A stretch of DNA of 64,000 nt from Pratylenchus scribneri (taxonomy: Eukaryota > Nematoda > Chromadorea > Rhabditida > Pratylenchidae), in NCBI GenBank assembly GCA_030063045.1, contig JAQSEB010000078.1:936001-1000000 (forward strand), read 5' to 3'. Below, in pieces: positions 24,262 to 36,438 of this stretch. The notes beneath the pieces are model-generated. The model did not search any database. It was not told the DNA's origin and worked only from the letters and a program-made list of their open reading frames with translations. The position numbers and the translations under genes were made by a program. The number at the start of each line of letters is the position of its first letter. The stretch's first letter is position 1.

Positions 24262-27200
24262 ATGGGTCCCGAAGAATTAATAGGCCGTTTTACTGAGCAT
24301 CTTAGCCGCATGCAATTTGATAAAGCCAAAGAATTTGCGGAATTGGAAAAAATGAGAACAAATTGGGCCGATTTTTCTTCGGTTTTTCGAATGTTTTGGA
24401 ATTATGAATTTGTGCATTTTTTATAGTTGGATGAGGAACATTGGCCAGCTTTTATGACCGTTCTCGCGCAGGTTCTTCTAATTTTTGAATGTAAAAAAAA
24501 TCAATTTCAAGTTGGCGAATTTGGAATCGCTTTATTTTTCATTTTCCTATATGCTGACGAAATTCTCATTTCGAAAAGAGAATAATATTCGCGATATTTA
24601 TGCTCAAATGAGGCTAGTATCAATTTAAATTGATTGAAATTGCGGATTTTTCTTATTCCAGAACGGAATTGGCGCGAATTGAAGCATCTTATCAGCAAAA
24701 ATCACCCGAAAATGTTAAAGGATTAGCAAATTCTTTGCAACAAATTGTCGGCGAATTTGGACGCTTTTTCTTGATTCGATCGAATCTCGTTGGATTTTAT
24801 ATGCTTCTACCCGGTTTTAAGATGTCTTTTTTTCGAAAAATGTCTCATTTTTGGTTTGTAGTGAAAGAATGGCGAGCTTTTGAAGAGGATTCCTATGTTA
24901 CGGCCTCTAAACTTTGCTTATCTTTTGAAAAAGGCATTGGTGGTCATTGCTCTGCACTTTTTAAAAAAGAATTTGAACTGCTTAAGCTCTCATATCGGAT
25001 TCATCAAGCCATACAGGAATGCAATGTATGTAAAAAAATGTAAAAATATTCAATATGGATATAAACAAAATTTAAAAGCAAAATTAAATTCTTTAAAATT
25101 TATACAATTGAAAAATTTATCCAGAATTTATGAGATGATCAATTAACGATTTGTCAAATGGGATGGAGTGGGCTATATTGTGCCCAAAATTAAGAAAAAA
25201 AAAATATATTGAGAATATGAAAAATTGTAAATTAGATAAATAGTGGGAGGAGGGTGGATGGAGATTTGGTCAAGGTCAGTGGCAGTCAATTTAATTAGGG
25301 GAAATTAAATATTATTAATATTAACAATAGAAGGGTGGGGGGGTGGGGTGAGGAGGAGGTGAGCAATTTTTGATCTTCCTTGGATGCACACTAAAACTCG
25401 TCTTCTTCATTCTTCTGATGTCCATTTACCATTGCAAAAGTGAGAGCGGATCATTGCGGGGCAGCGGCTTCATGTGAACATATGGCGGAAGGTGGAATGG
25501 CTGCTCTGGACTAATTGTGGTGTTGAATGACGATGATGACGTTGACTGTTGTTCGGGCGTAGAATGCGGATGGTCACAGGTGTGCAGCATAACATCAACG
25601 TACGGTGGAGTCGATTGAGTGCTGCTATTTGCACCGCCGGCACTGCCCAATTGAGAGAGATGGATGACGCGAACATTGGCCGGAGTATACGGATTGATAG
25701 TGGTGGCATCGCCTTTTTGCTTTGGAGTTTGCATTCCCTCAAGCATTTGTTGCGGTCCATGCCCATTTTGATGCTCCAATTCGCTGGTCTCCTCAATGCC
25801 CGGTTGCTGTTGTTGAATCATCAAATGATGTGGTGGATGCATCAGTGAAGGAGGCGGCGGAGGAGCCATCAACATCATTTGCTTCGGTGGAAGATGATGG
25901 TGAATTTTGTCTAATAAATGTGCGTTTTTTAATGAGTCAAAATTGTAAAACAAACTGAGTTGTTGTTGATGCTCATATTGCTTTGAATAAGGGCTTCCAT
26001 AGAAATGATTGAAGAATTCATGGCAATTCCAGTTCAGATTCTTGTTATCCACCGAATAGAGAGGGTAGTACAGCTTGGCATCCATGAACACAGTGTACTG
26101 TAAATAAAAAAGAATTTAACTAATTTAAAATGGTTAAAGTTGGTCCACAAAACCTTAAGATGGTCCAAAAAACCTCAAGATGGCCCACAAAACCTCGAGA
26201 TGGTTTAAAAAAAACCTTAAGATGCTAACCCAAAAAACCTTTAGTTGGTTGATGATATTACCGGGATGAGATATTTGGTGGATTTCATGAAATCGTAGCA
26301 GCTGGTCTGAATGGATTTCTTGAAGCCAAGCAGAGTGGAGCGAACAAAGTAGAGACCATTGATTGAGAATTCGAACGAGCGAAGAACAATCTTGAATTGA
26401 GGCACCGGCGAATTCTGTTCCGGATTGTAGATGGTCGTGTGGACGAGATGGTCCCGTTGCCAATCATCCAATTGATGTTGCTTGATGGAAGGCATTGTTC
26501 CCGGTGGCAGATAGAAAGTGATTTGGAGCATGGTCAGACCCTGCGAATTATTTTCTTAAATTTAATTTGTCTATAAAATCAAACCATAAGATATTTGGTC
26601 GCTTTCAAAACACCCAACATCGAAGCACCTTTGATGAAATAGGTGGGCGGTTGAACAGCGTATTTGTCCTTTGGCGGATAGAAAATGCGGCAACCTTAAT
26701 AATAATTGAAAAGTTGGTTAAGTAATCTAAAAAATAAACCGGTCTGTTCATAGAAGCTCCCAATCAATCGATGGCTGAGCTCATGATTCCATGGATTGAT
26801 CAGTGGAAGCAGCGCAATTCCCAGAGTGAACAACTCTTCTCGATTTGCCCGCAATTGTTTGGTGTTGTTCAGAAATTCATCAGCGAAATCGACGAGCAAC
26901 TCTTCGTTGCGCCATTCCGTTTTGAGCACCGCGGTCTTCAGGTCTTCGGAAACATTGAAGCGGATTGGCAATGAGCGCTGGGAGACGGCCTCTTCAACAC
27001 GATTGATCAATTGCTTCACATTCGAAAATTGGTTAAGTTGAACGATGACCCGAATTGGAGTGCGCAACTAAAAATTACCAAATTAATTGGAGCAAATTAA
27101 TTGATCAGACTTACACGAATTTGGGCTCGAATTTCCTCGACATTTTTCATTGTCCCACTGATGAGCACATTGTTCAGCTTGAGTCCATCGTTGCGGCAAT

Positions 27201-30046
27201 TTGCGTCCGGAAAATGAAGCAACGACTTGTAGCGGGTCATGAAGTACTGAATGAATTTGATGCAATTTTGTTTAAAATTTTACTTGGCTTTTTCGGCCAC
27301 GCGGCCCAATCAGATAAGGATGATCGGGAAAAGGAACGTCCATGCAGAGTTGCAAGCAATCAACCTTAAATCTTGTCCATATAATCCTTAAGTTTAAATA
27401 ATCCGTACGTTTTTGGGGTCAATGTTCAGTTTGCTGTTCATTCCCATCGGACTACGTGGTGAAGTCAGTGGCCGATTTTCACTTCCTTTGAAATTTTGTT
27501 GGAACCGAAATCGTTGAATTGGAGTGCTAGGGTGCGGCATCCTTTTTTGATCGTTGTTTTGTTGATTAAAAGAAATTTAATTGAATTTAAATCAGTAGAT
27601 TTTCACTAAATTAGATGGCAAAAAATTAATAAATTTTTGAAAACCACACTTCAATTTCAACATCAAAAGATTTCGTTCTCATTCCCATATTTTTATTTGT
27701 TAACCCCTCGGTCACAGTGAGGCGTTTTCCGCTCACCGCGACGGAATACCTATGTCACATTAACAGCGGAAAACGCCGAACTTTTTTCGGTCGAACGGAA
27801 AAACGCATTCCGCCGCGTTTTCGCTATTGACCACCCCAGCAGAAACGCCGAGCGTTTTCGGTCGAACGGAAAAAAGCTCTCCGCCGAGCGTTTTTTTATT
27901 GTGACCATTCTAGCGGAATGAGACAGCGGAAAAACGCCCGACGTTTTTCCGCCGATCGGGTTTTCCGCTGATGCTGGTCACAGTGGAGCGATTTTGGCCT
28001 TTTTTTCCGTCGAACCGAAAACGCCGGCAATTCAAATAATTTGAATTTTTCCGTCCTCCGCCGAGCGGAATTCCTTGTATTTTGCCCAAAAACCCTTGAC
28101 TAGACATTTTTAAAAATAAATAAAAAATATTAAAAATTTTTATAAGCTTTTCAAATCAATTCCATCCTATGTAAAAAACTCTGCTCTATTCAATGATATA
28201 AGAATTTATTTATTTGGATGAGGAAAACATTATTTATGAAGATGCAAAATATAAATCATATAAATTTTTTATATTTTCATTTGATTTTTATATCATTAAA
28301 AAGAGGAAATTTTTCTGAATCAGATATACCTGATTTTAGATTTTTATTTAATTTTTGAAATTTTAAAATAATTTTCAAAAATAAATTTAATTTTTAATTG
28401 AAAGAGCGGAAAAATTCTCAAATTTTATTGTGACCACTTCGGCGTTTTGCGACGACGGAATTGCATTCAAATTCCGTTCGGCGTTTTCCTAAAAATCTGA
28501 GTGGTCACATTCAGCGGAATTTTTGATTCCGTCGCCGACAAAAAAATCCGTCTAATTTTGTGGTCACAATGATTTAGGAGAACACTGTTTATGTGACCAC
28601 AAAATGGGCGGAAATTTTTTGTCGGCGACGGAATGAAAAATTCCGCTGAATGTGACCACAACTCAGCGGAAGGCCAAAACGTTTTCCGTTCTCCTCGGCG
28701 TCCTTCCGCCTCACTGTGACCGAGGGGTAAATGGAAATGGAACTAAAAAGAAAAACTAAAAAAAACAACAAATAAATAAATAAATTCTGAGACTGACGAA
28801 TGACGAATTTGTCTGTCTGTTGTCTGTCTTCGATGATTTTGATTTTATCGATCGATTAAAATTAAAAAAACCGACGCGGTCGCGGTACAGTATACACTAA
28901 ATCAAAAAAATGACAAAAAATCCTCTTTTTTTCTTGAAGGCGATTGACGCTTTATTGATGCTAAAATCTTCCCGGGATTTGCTAGAAGACTGGTTTTGTT
29001 CACTTGATGCATGTCCAGCAACGAAACCATCCGGTTCATTCTTCCTTTCATTCGGCTCCCGACGCCGTTCCTCTGTTTCCCGTCTTGGTCTTCTCCAATT
29101 TCTACTTCAATTTCATCATGTTCTTGTGGCCAAATTCACACTATACTTTCACGACACTTTTGTGCCATTTGCGCCACATAATGAAATGAAACATGTATGT
29201 TTAATAATTAATATTCACCATAAATTATTCTCTGAAAATTCTATTATTTTCAGACTTTGTCAAGTCAAGTCAGCTTCCTTCAAATTTTCAATACTTTTGT
29301 CCGGAAAAGCAATGTGCATACAATTTGTTTGCTATTGAACCGAATTGACCAAGATAAACAATTCCAAGGTTGGTTTAAAACCAAAATTTTATGTTATATT
29401 TCAAAATCTTCAGGTTTTGGTTATCATTTTTCTTCCCATTCATCCTCAACTGCAACTGAAGGAGATGCACCAACACCAAATGATAATGATGAGCAAATTT
29501 CCTCTCGATCAAGGCATATTGCTATTAAAAATGAATCCACTGTATGTGCTTTTGCCATTTATAATATTTTCAATTTAATGAATTTAAGCAAAGCGGCCTT
29601 TCTGACAAATATCCCGCACTTTTGTTCATTCCATCCGAAAGGCGTCACGACCATTGCCATTATGCAACAATCTGTTCATTTGTTCAAGAAGGTTTCTGCG
29701 GAAATGGCGCAAATACGGGCAGCGGTATTGGAAATACCGCAATGGGAGGGAATGTGTCCACTTCAAATGCAAATTTGGCTGTGGATTCTTCAACATCCGC
29801 CGGAAACAAAATTCGATATTTGTACGATAAAAACAAAGAACAGGTTGAAAGTTTAAATGAATTTTTTAATAAATTTTTTTCTAGACTTTTTTCACTGTTC
29901 ATGTCGAGGCCAACATCTATTTGGTGATCACTTTCGATCGGAGGGTGCAAGAAAGAGAAGGTGCAATTCATAGCTTTTTGGGCGAAGCACTCAACAATCT
30001 ACGATGTACAAAGCTGTTTCAAGAAATTAAAAATATTGGAAAATGA
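24262..30046 (+). CDS. KICS2: KICSTOR subunit KICS2 (C12orf66)-like protein
   Basis: Exons 24262-24381, 24427-24471, 24512-24612, 24662-24813, 24862-25025, 28940-29194, 29254-29368, 29414-29541, 29589-29843, 29885-30046; phases join to 498 residues (human KICS2 is about 445). Similarities from memory: DKAKEFAELEKMRT near the start, NNIRDIYAQMRTEL, VLVAKFTLYFHDTF followed by NEMKH (human has AKFSFYFHEAL and SEMK), FGYHFSSH, SDKYPALLFIPSERR, and a C-terminus VITFDRRVQEREGAIHSFLG. KICS2 belongs to KICSTOR, which anchors GATOR1 on lysosomes to restrain mTORC1. Intron 3 appears to be GC-AG. Intron 5 (25026-28939) contains a Bicaudal-C gene in antisense and a transposon. The 5' and 3' halves could be separate genes, but frame and homology run through. 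Confidence 0.75.
24613..24661 (+). other. Apparent GC-AG intron in KICS2-like gene
   Basis: To join IYAQMR to TELARIEASY in frame, the intron must run from GCTAGT at 24613 to CAG at 24661. The GT nearby (GTATCA at 24616) gives a frameshift and early stop. Confidence 0.6.
25426..27540 (-). CDS. Bicaudal-C / GLD-3-like KH-domain RNA-binding protein, nested in KICS2 intron
   Basis: Exons 27540-27409, 27364-27284, 27246-27115, 27067-26740, 26694-26585, 26540-26262, 26097-25426; 577 residues, all in phase. KH1 begins CMDVPFPDHPYLIGPRGRKS (a GxxG loop is present) and continues LLHFPDANCRNDGLKLNNVL, the BicC hallmark order of IIG loop then HFPDxNR. Further degenerate KH-like segments follow to about residue 310. 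The rest is a low-complexity tail (QQQQ, PPPPP, Ser/Thr runs) ending PLSLLQW. Bicaudal-C proteins regulate mRNA translation and poly(A) tails through CCR4-NOT or, for worm GLD-3, GLD-2. No SAM domain is seen, as for GLD-3. The gene lies wholly inside a KICS2 intron on the opposite strand. Intron 26098-26261 holds the 20-bp minisatellite. GLD-3 versus BCC-1 cannot be decided here. Confidence 0.85.
26140..26245. repeat. Short array of the ~20-bp minisatellite
   Basis: Four to five units of AACCTTAAGATGGTCCAAAA, the inverse complement of the 23.2 kb array, inside the last intron of the BicC-like gene. Confidence 0.75.
27704..28727. mobile_element. Non-autonomous TIR DNA transposon, 1.02 kb, TAA target duplication
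   Basis: Ends are CCCCTCGGTCACAGTGAGGC and its inverse complement, flanked by TAA at 27701-27703 and 28728-28730. Subterminal zones contain repeated TTTTCCG and GTGACCA words. The AT-rich core (28095-28225) closely matches 3735-3850 of the first element, including CCTATGTAAAAAACTCTGCT, so the two are related despite different ends. No coding capacity. It sits in KICS2 intron 5 just upstream of the BicC start. Confidence 0.85.
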
Positions 30047-30830
30047 TGAAAATAATAATTCTCTCAATGCCATTTTTTTATTCATTCATTTTTATTTATT
30101 TTTTAAGATTAAATATTTACTACACAATTAAAAATTTTAATATTATTTTATTTGATTTAAATTCAATTAAGTGAACAAAACTTCTATTCATTTTTATACT
30201 TTTTATTCAAAAATACAACAATATAGAAAAAACAATATGATTATGGGTGAAAAACAATGTGAATAAAACGAAATTATCGCATTGGCGCGTTATGAAAATA
30301 GTATATCCCGCGTTAGAAATTTCGTTGCAAGAGCATTTTCTAACGCGGGATGCGTTAGAAAATTCGTTGCAAGAGCATATCCCGCGTTAGAAATTTCGTT
30401 GCAAGAGCCCAAGAGCATATCCCGCGTTAGAAAATGCTCTTGTAACAAAATTTCGTTGAAAATGTATTTGAATAAAAATATATAAATTGGATATTTGTTT
30501 TTTAATTTGTTCTTTTTCTTTCTTCTTTTTGAAGATATCAATATTTTTCTTCATTGGATTTTGGGTTTTTCAAGAAATTCTCCCAAAATGCTCCCCATTG
30601 GAAGAGACAATGGGCTTACTTGGGGTCTTTAAGAGTGATGGAAACAACTGTTACCCAAAATCCTTTTCTTTTTTTTTATTCCATTAAATCGATGTTTTTG
30701 CCACAATTTTGGAAGAAATTAGCAAAGAGAAATTCCATGCTTCTTTAATTTATAAGAAAAAAGAAATTCCATGCTTCTTTAATTTATAAGAAAAAATATT
30801 TTTAATTCTAAAAGATATTTTCATGATTAA
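30047..30830. other. Intergenic between KICS2-like and carboxylesterase genes
   Basis: AT-rich, with a small GC-containing repeat cluster at 30290-30445. No exon seen. A 31-bp segment near 30735 (GAAATTCCATGCTTCTTTAA) is duplicated in tandem. Confidence 0.45.
30295..30445. repeat. ~31-bp repeat cluster with inverted unit
   Basis: Three direct copies of ATCCCGCGTTAGAAATTTCG followed by TTGCAAGAGC, plus one inverted unit (GCATTTTCTAACGCGGGAT), so parts can form hairpins. Confidence 0.75.
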
Positions 30831-33800
30831 ATGATAAAAGATTTCATTAACCCTATTCTACTTCTATTACCAATTATTTTATGCCAAAATTTGGAGAAAA
30901 GTCGCAGTGTTTGGGTTGAACAAGGATTAGTTCGGGGAAAGATCTTCAAAATCGATGGCCGTCAAGTGCAAATTTTTAGAGGAATTCCGTAAGTCTTTCA
31001 AAATATTTTATTAAAATCATTTTTCCAAAGTTATGCTGAACCTCCAATTGGACAATTACGCTTAAAGAAACCCGTACGAAAAGAACGATGGGAGAGGGAA
31101 TATTCAGCAACCGAATACGGTCCACCGTGCATTCAATTTATGGATTTTCATCGAAATGACCGATATTCTGGCAAAAATATGTTGACTGAAAGTGAAGATT
31201 GTCTCACTCTGAACATTTTTGCTCCTTACGTAAGTCAAAATATAATTCTTCCGTATCCCCCAACTCTTTGCCATCTTCAGGACTCCGAAGATGAAGGAAG
31301 TTTACACCCAATTCTGGTTTGGATACACGGCGGATCGTTTTTGGCTGGCTCTGCCGATACAGGAATTGACATGGAAGTTCTTGCAAGGAATCTGGTCTTC
31401 AGAAATATCACATTTGTTAGTCTCAACTATCGCCTCGGTCCCCTCGGCTTCATGTCAATCCATCACAGTGATGGCCATGTTGAAGGAAATTTTGGCCTCT
31501 GGGATATTGAGGTGGGAATGGGATGGGAATTGGGAAAGAATGCAAAAAATTTGTATAATCTTTTAAAAATTTTATCGGAATAAAAATCAGAACAATTCTT
31601 TCCGGAATGAAAAATAGAATTCTTTCCGGAATGAAAATCAGAACAATTCTTTCCGAAATGAAAATCAGAACAATTCTTTCCGGAATGAAAATCAGAACAA
31701 TTCTTTCCGGAATGAAAATCAGAACAATTCTTTCCGGAATGAAAATCAGAACAATTCTTTCCGGAATGAAAACAATAATTCTTTTATTCAAAAAAACTAA
31801 AAAAATTGATCTTTTTATGAATAAAATGAAATTTTCTCCTTCTAAAGTTGGCTTTGGAATGGGTACAACGAAATATCAAACAATTCAACGGTGATCCGAA
31901 TCGTGTTACTCTCATGGGAGAAAGTGCTGGAGCCGCCGCTGTTTCTGCCCTTGCCGTCAGTCCAAAAACCGTTTCACTCCTTCACGGTGCCATCGCAATG
32001 TCTGGATCGGCCACTGCGGGATGGGCCATTCATCGGCAACAAAACCAAAATCCACAATGGGAACTGTCCAACATTGCCGATTATATTCGCTGCAATAAAC
32101 TCATTTCGGATCAGGTATGGTTCTTTGGATTGGGATTAAACCAGATTTAGTGCTTACTTGAATTTTTATAAAAAAGACTTTGCCAAAAAATTTTGAAAAT
32201 TTCTACCCAAAAAAAAAACCCATTTTTTGATAATATTTAAATCGAATTTTTTGAAGGATTTGGATGAAGTGTTGGCCATGGTTCCAATGGTGAATCGAGA
32301 TCGTCGGAAGGCGGCCGATTTTCTCTCATTCCGAAGTTCCCAACGTTCATGCAATTTACAAGAGCATATTCCCGATTGTCTTAACCATGGAGGGCCAATG
32401 TTGCCAATTGAAGTGTTGGCCTGTTTTCGGATGGAGCTGAATTTTAGCGAAAATCCTCTCTTTTGGCGGGCATTGGCCTCTGAGGTATGGTCCAAATAAT
32501 TCATCCAAATTCCCTCATTACATTATTTCATATTTAGTTGGGCGTTTCCAAAATGGTTGTGGACAATGAATTGATTATGGATTCAGGCTTGGATTTGGTC
32601 CAATCTGCCGCACGAGTCCCTCTGTTGACTGGAGTGGCCCGAAAGGAATGGGCACACAAGAAACGTAAGTTTCAATTTTCATTAAAACAATTATGGGTCC
32701 ATCCAAAAGTACTGTATCCAAAATCTCTTCACACAAAATCCAAAACATTATTATCAAAAAATTCCTACATAGAAACTAGGCCCACTGCTTCGAAGGCTAA
32801 TAAGCTTTTACTGTAAACTTAACCTTAAATTCATTGTAGGTATTAGTATTTTGGATGTAGTGATTTTAGGATTGACCCAAAATTCTGATAAATTTCCCCC
32901 ATTTTAAGCACTCTTCTACCAATTCTATCGATACACAAATTTGACGGCAGCCCAAGTGGAGGATGCCGTTCGCAAAATTGTTGAGCATGCCTTCGCCAAC
33001 ACCCTCACCCATCGAATGACGAATTCAACGATGGACCTTGTGGCAAATGCCACCTTCCTTCGATACATGAGAGATGTGGAATTCGACTACGATATGCCGG
33101 CGGTGGTTGCCCGCCTCCAAGACCTGGAATCGGATGTGGAATTTGTTGCGCCCTGCCAATTGGAAGTGGAAGCCTATGCCGCAAATGGAATTCCCGTCTA
33201 TGCTTACTCATTCGACTATATGCCAAAAGGGGAAATTGTGGAAGAGGATAAACGCTATTTTGGCCTCTTTGGTGAAAATGCGGTGGGAATAAAACGAAGA
33301 GATCGACAGGGAGATTCATGTACGTATGTTAAGGGGTATACTGAATTTTCCAGCCGATTTTGAATGGACTAACTGATTTTGATTTTCAATTACCAAAAAA
33401 TTGCCTAGTATATTGGGCAGACATTTTAGTTTGAGATAAATGGCCATATATCTAATCATTAATCAACAAGGAGAATATTAATTTAGGGATCATCTGATTA
33501 GACATAATCGATTTAGTTGGGGAAATGCCAATTCTGGCCAAATTTGTTCAATTTTAAAATGTTAAACCAGTTTAAAAACCGAAATTTCATGTAGCAATAA
33601 TTTAGATTCAAACAAATTAAATCGATTTGTTGAAATTCTCCTAAACAAAATCTATCAAACAATTGAGTGAGCCGTAGATCTAGGTTATACTGTAATTAGA
33701 AAAAAACAAAATCGGAATCGGCAAATATTGGTCTAATCCGATTTAATTTTCAGTATCAGTACAACGGCTGGATGCATTCCATGGCCTCGACCATGCTTTC

Positions 33801-34760
33801 ATTTTCACCCAAGGCTATTCCTCCAATTTCCACATTGACCCATTTGGCCGCAGAGACAAGGCAATGTCCCGGATGTTGACCAAAATGATTGGCAATTTTG
33901 TCACCATGGGGGATCCTTCAACCGAAAATTTCACATGGCCCGCCTGTACGAATGAATCAACAATGCATTATGCATCCTTGAATTTGCCACCAAAGTGGGT
34001 TTTGCTCAATTTTTTTTAACGGGAAATTTAATTTGGCAAAAAAATTGAGATTTTATAACGGTGTGATTTATCCTAGACCCCCAACCCCAAACTCTAGAAA
34101 ATTAATCAGTAGATCTAGTCAAGACGCATCATTTGATAATGTTATGCCTTTGGTTAACCTATTCTAATTTAGTGTTTTAAACCATTAAACCCAAATTGGT
34201 TTAAACCATTTAATACCCTTTAATTGTTAACCAAACCATTCGCAAATTATATACCATTCAATGCGTCTTGACCAGCTCTATCCAATTGGGTATATGGTTT
34301 GGGAACAGTAGGATGAACCCCTCGTAAACTATTATAATTATTTTGGTACTTTTTTTTGGCCAAATTAAATACAATTTCTTATTTATTTTATTTTTTTTAA
34401 TCATAATTTTTCAGAATTTTCAAAGGCGCCATCCATTTTCCAACTCCGTCATTCTGGAATGAGGAGGTCAAAATGCTGGCCAAATATCAATTAGCCGATG
34501 CTTCCAGTCGATCCAATGAACAAGCAGCAACCGAATTGTAAATCTATCATTTTTAATTTCATTTCTCATCAGTATCGTATTTTTCTAGGACTTGGGAAGA
34601 AAGGATGCAATTACGTGCATACAAAAGGGCTTGGTACGCCCTTTGGGTGTTCGTTTTCGCCATTGCCGTAATAATTTGGCTGATCATTGTTTGCGCCGTT
34701 TGCCATTGGAGTCGAACACAGGGCTCACAAGCATATGATAACATTGTCATTAATCGATAA
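30831..34760 (+). CDS. Type-B carboxylesterase / cholinesterase-like ectoenzyme with C-terminal membrane anchor
   Basis: Exons 30831-30988, 31031-31229, 31281-31511, 31848-32114, 32257-32484, 32538-32664, 32909-33319, 33754-33994, 34415-34537, 34589-34760; 718 residues. Signal peptide MIKDFINPILLLLPIILC. Family marks: RGIPYAEPPIGQLRL, EDCLTLNIF, oxyanion-hole WIHGGSF, GNFGLWD, and nucleophile elbow GESAGAA (Ser222). Glu398 (RKEWA) and His550 (AFHGLDH) complete a plausible catalytic triad, so unlike neuroligins it may be active. It ends in a hydrophobic helix (ALWVFVFAIAVIIWLIIVCA) and a short cytoplasmic tail. It probably hydrolyses esters at the cell surface; the substrate is unknown. Intron 3 carries a 27-bp tandem repeat and intron 8 a MITE. 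Confidence 0.88.
31580..31775 (+). repeat. 27-bp tandem repeat, about 7 copies
   Basis: Unit AATCAGAACAATTCTTTCCG plus GAATGAA, nearly identical copies, within carboxylesterase intron 3. Confidence 0.9.
34060..34345 (-). repeat. Dispersed MITE, inverted copy
   Basis: Reads in reverse: AAACCATTTAATACCCTTTA, ATTATATACCATTCAATGCG, CTTGACCAGCTCTATCCAAT. Both ends show the GTTTATCCTA-like terminal repeat in degenerate form. It lies in carboxylesterase intron 8. Confidence 0.75.
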
Positions 34761-35325
34761 ATTTTTAACACTATTGATTTATTTTCATTTTATTATTATT
34801 GTATAAAATTGAATTATTCGGACTTCGGAGACTAGAAGTTAAAGTTAGAATGATTTTTTGATGAAACAAATTTTTACTTTACTTAACCAAACACTAAATT
34901 ACATTGAACACGTCGATCAAGATACAAATTTGAGCAAAAAAATTCACAATTTTCCCGAATTTCGACCCATAGGGGGGGGGGGGGGGGGGGCTCACTTTTG
35001 GCTGTTTTCATGATGTCGTGTACCTTTTTACTTTTGGCTGGACCAATTAATATCGTCATATCAGCTCATCGAGCTCTATTAAATGATACCATTCACTCTC
35101 GACTCGACTCTGATTCGATTAAAAAATACCAATTAAGAATACTAATCTACTAGCCCTAATTTTTTCCTTTATTCCCGTTTTATATTGGTGTATAAAATTG
35201 ATGACAAAATTAATGAGGGTCGTGGAATTATTTTACGAAATGAATTAAGTTTTAATTTTATTAAAATTGATTAAAATGGAAATATTCAAAAAATCATTTG
35301 TATGTCAAATTCATCTCTTCCTCTT
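34761..35325. other. Intergenic, convergent gene ends
   Basis: Between the plus-strand carboxylesterase and minus-strand LAMTOR5 stops. It contains a run of 19 G (34972-34990). No gene seen. Confidence 0.5.
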
Positions 35326-36129
35326 TTATTTGTGTATGGCCACTGTGATGACACCGTTTGTCCTGATCAGCACTTTTGATGCACATTTTTGTTCGCTGGC
35401 TGTCGTTTGTTGGTTATTTTGTGGAGAGGAAGGCGGAATATTGGAAATTGATGTCGACAAAGTAGGAGATGAGAGGACAATTCCGATGGGCTGAAAATTG
35501 CAATTTAATTAAAAAATTTAATTGTTTAATATTTAATTTTGTTAATACAAATAATTTAAAAGGTTTAATGGTTTATCCTACATTCCCAAATCATATACCC
35601 AAAATTGGATAGAGCTGGTCAAGACGCATTAAATGGTATATAATTTGTGAATGGTTTTGTCAACAATTAAAGGGTATTAAATGGTTTAAACCTATTTTGG
35701 TTTAATGGTTCAAAAATAAATTAGAATTGATTTAACCTAAACTAAACCATAAATCAAATAATACGTTTTGAGGAAATCTGTTGCTGGATTTAGGATTTTA
35801 GGCTTATTAGGATAAACAATTGAACCTAACTTTTGGACTTTGTGTTTTTCGAATATTTCAATGTTCTGTTTTTGACAAAAATAAATGTAAAAAACCTGAG
35901 AATTTGGTTCAAGCGCAGCTGCCAAATTGGCCAATTGAGAAATTACTGCCGAACTGTGCGCATTGTTCAGGCTGCCTTTTCCGCTCAACAAAGCGCCATT
36001 TGTGTCGGTACAAACCACTCCTTGATACGGTTCGCCTTCTTTCATGCTGAAAATTTTAATTTAGGAATGCCTTTTGTTTTATTTTAATTCTTACATTTCC
36101 TTTGCACATTCTTGCATTCGATTTTCCAT
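35326..36129 (-). CDS. lmtr-5: Ragulator complex protein LAMTOR5 (HBXIP)
   Basis: Exons 36129-36095, 36046-35896, 35490-35326 give 116 residues. The fold signature of the roadblock-like LAMTOR5 is clear: YQGVVCTDTNGALLSGKGSL, then AHSSAVISQLANLAAALEPN, and C-terminal KVLIRTNGVITVAIHK. It belongs to the pentameric Ragulator that tethers Rag GTPases to lysosomes for mTORC1 activation. Compared with the vertebrate ~91-residue form it has a Ser/Pro/Gln/Asn-rich insertion (about residues 67-95) between the helix and the last strands. Intron 2 (35491-35895) is nearly filled by a MITE. It lies 309 bp downstream of dcn-1 on the same strand. Confidence 0.88.
35555..35835 (+). repeat. Dispersed MITE, full-length copy
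   Basis: GGTTTATCCTACATTCCCAA at the left and TTATTAGGATAAACAATTGA at the right form recognisable terminal inverted repeats. It lies in lmtr-5 intron 2. Confidence 0.8.
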
Positions 36130-36438
36130 TGGCTAAAATGAATTAAATATAAAATTTTAGTTTTAATTAATATTTAGTTTAAATACTATTCGAATATTAT
36201 TGGAACAAAAATGCAATCAAATTTATCAAACATAAATCAGAATAAAATTGAGCCACAATTTATATTTTTCCAAAAGTCGCCAAATAATACTCGATCAAAA
36301 ATAACATAAAATAAAATAGACAATGTCAAAAGAAAACAATCGAAAAATAAATGAGAAATGGATTGGATTGATTGGATTTTGGAACAAATATTTTTGCAAT
36401 TAGAAATATGTCATCGTGGGTGGTTTTCGATCCTTGAT

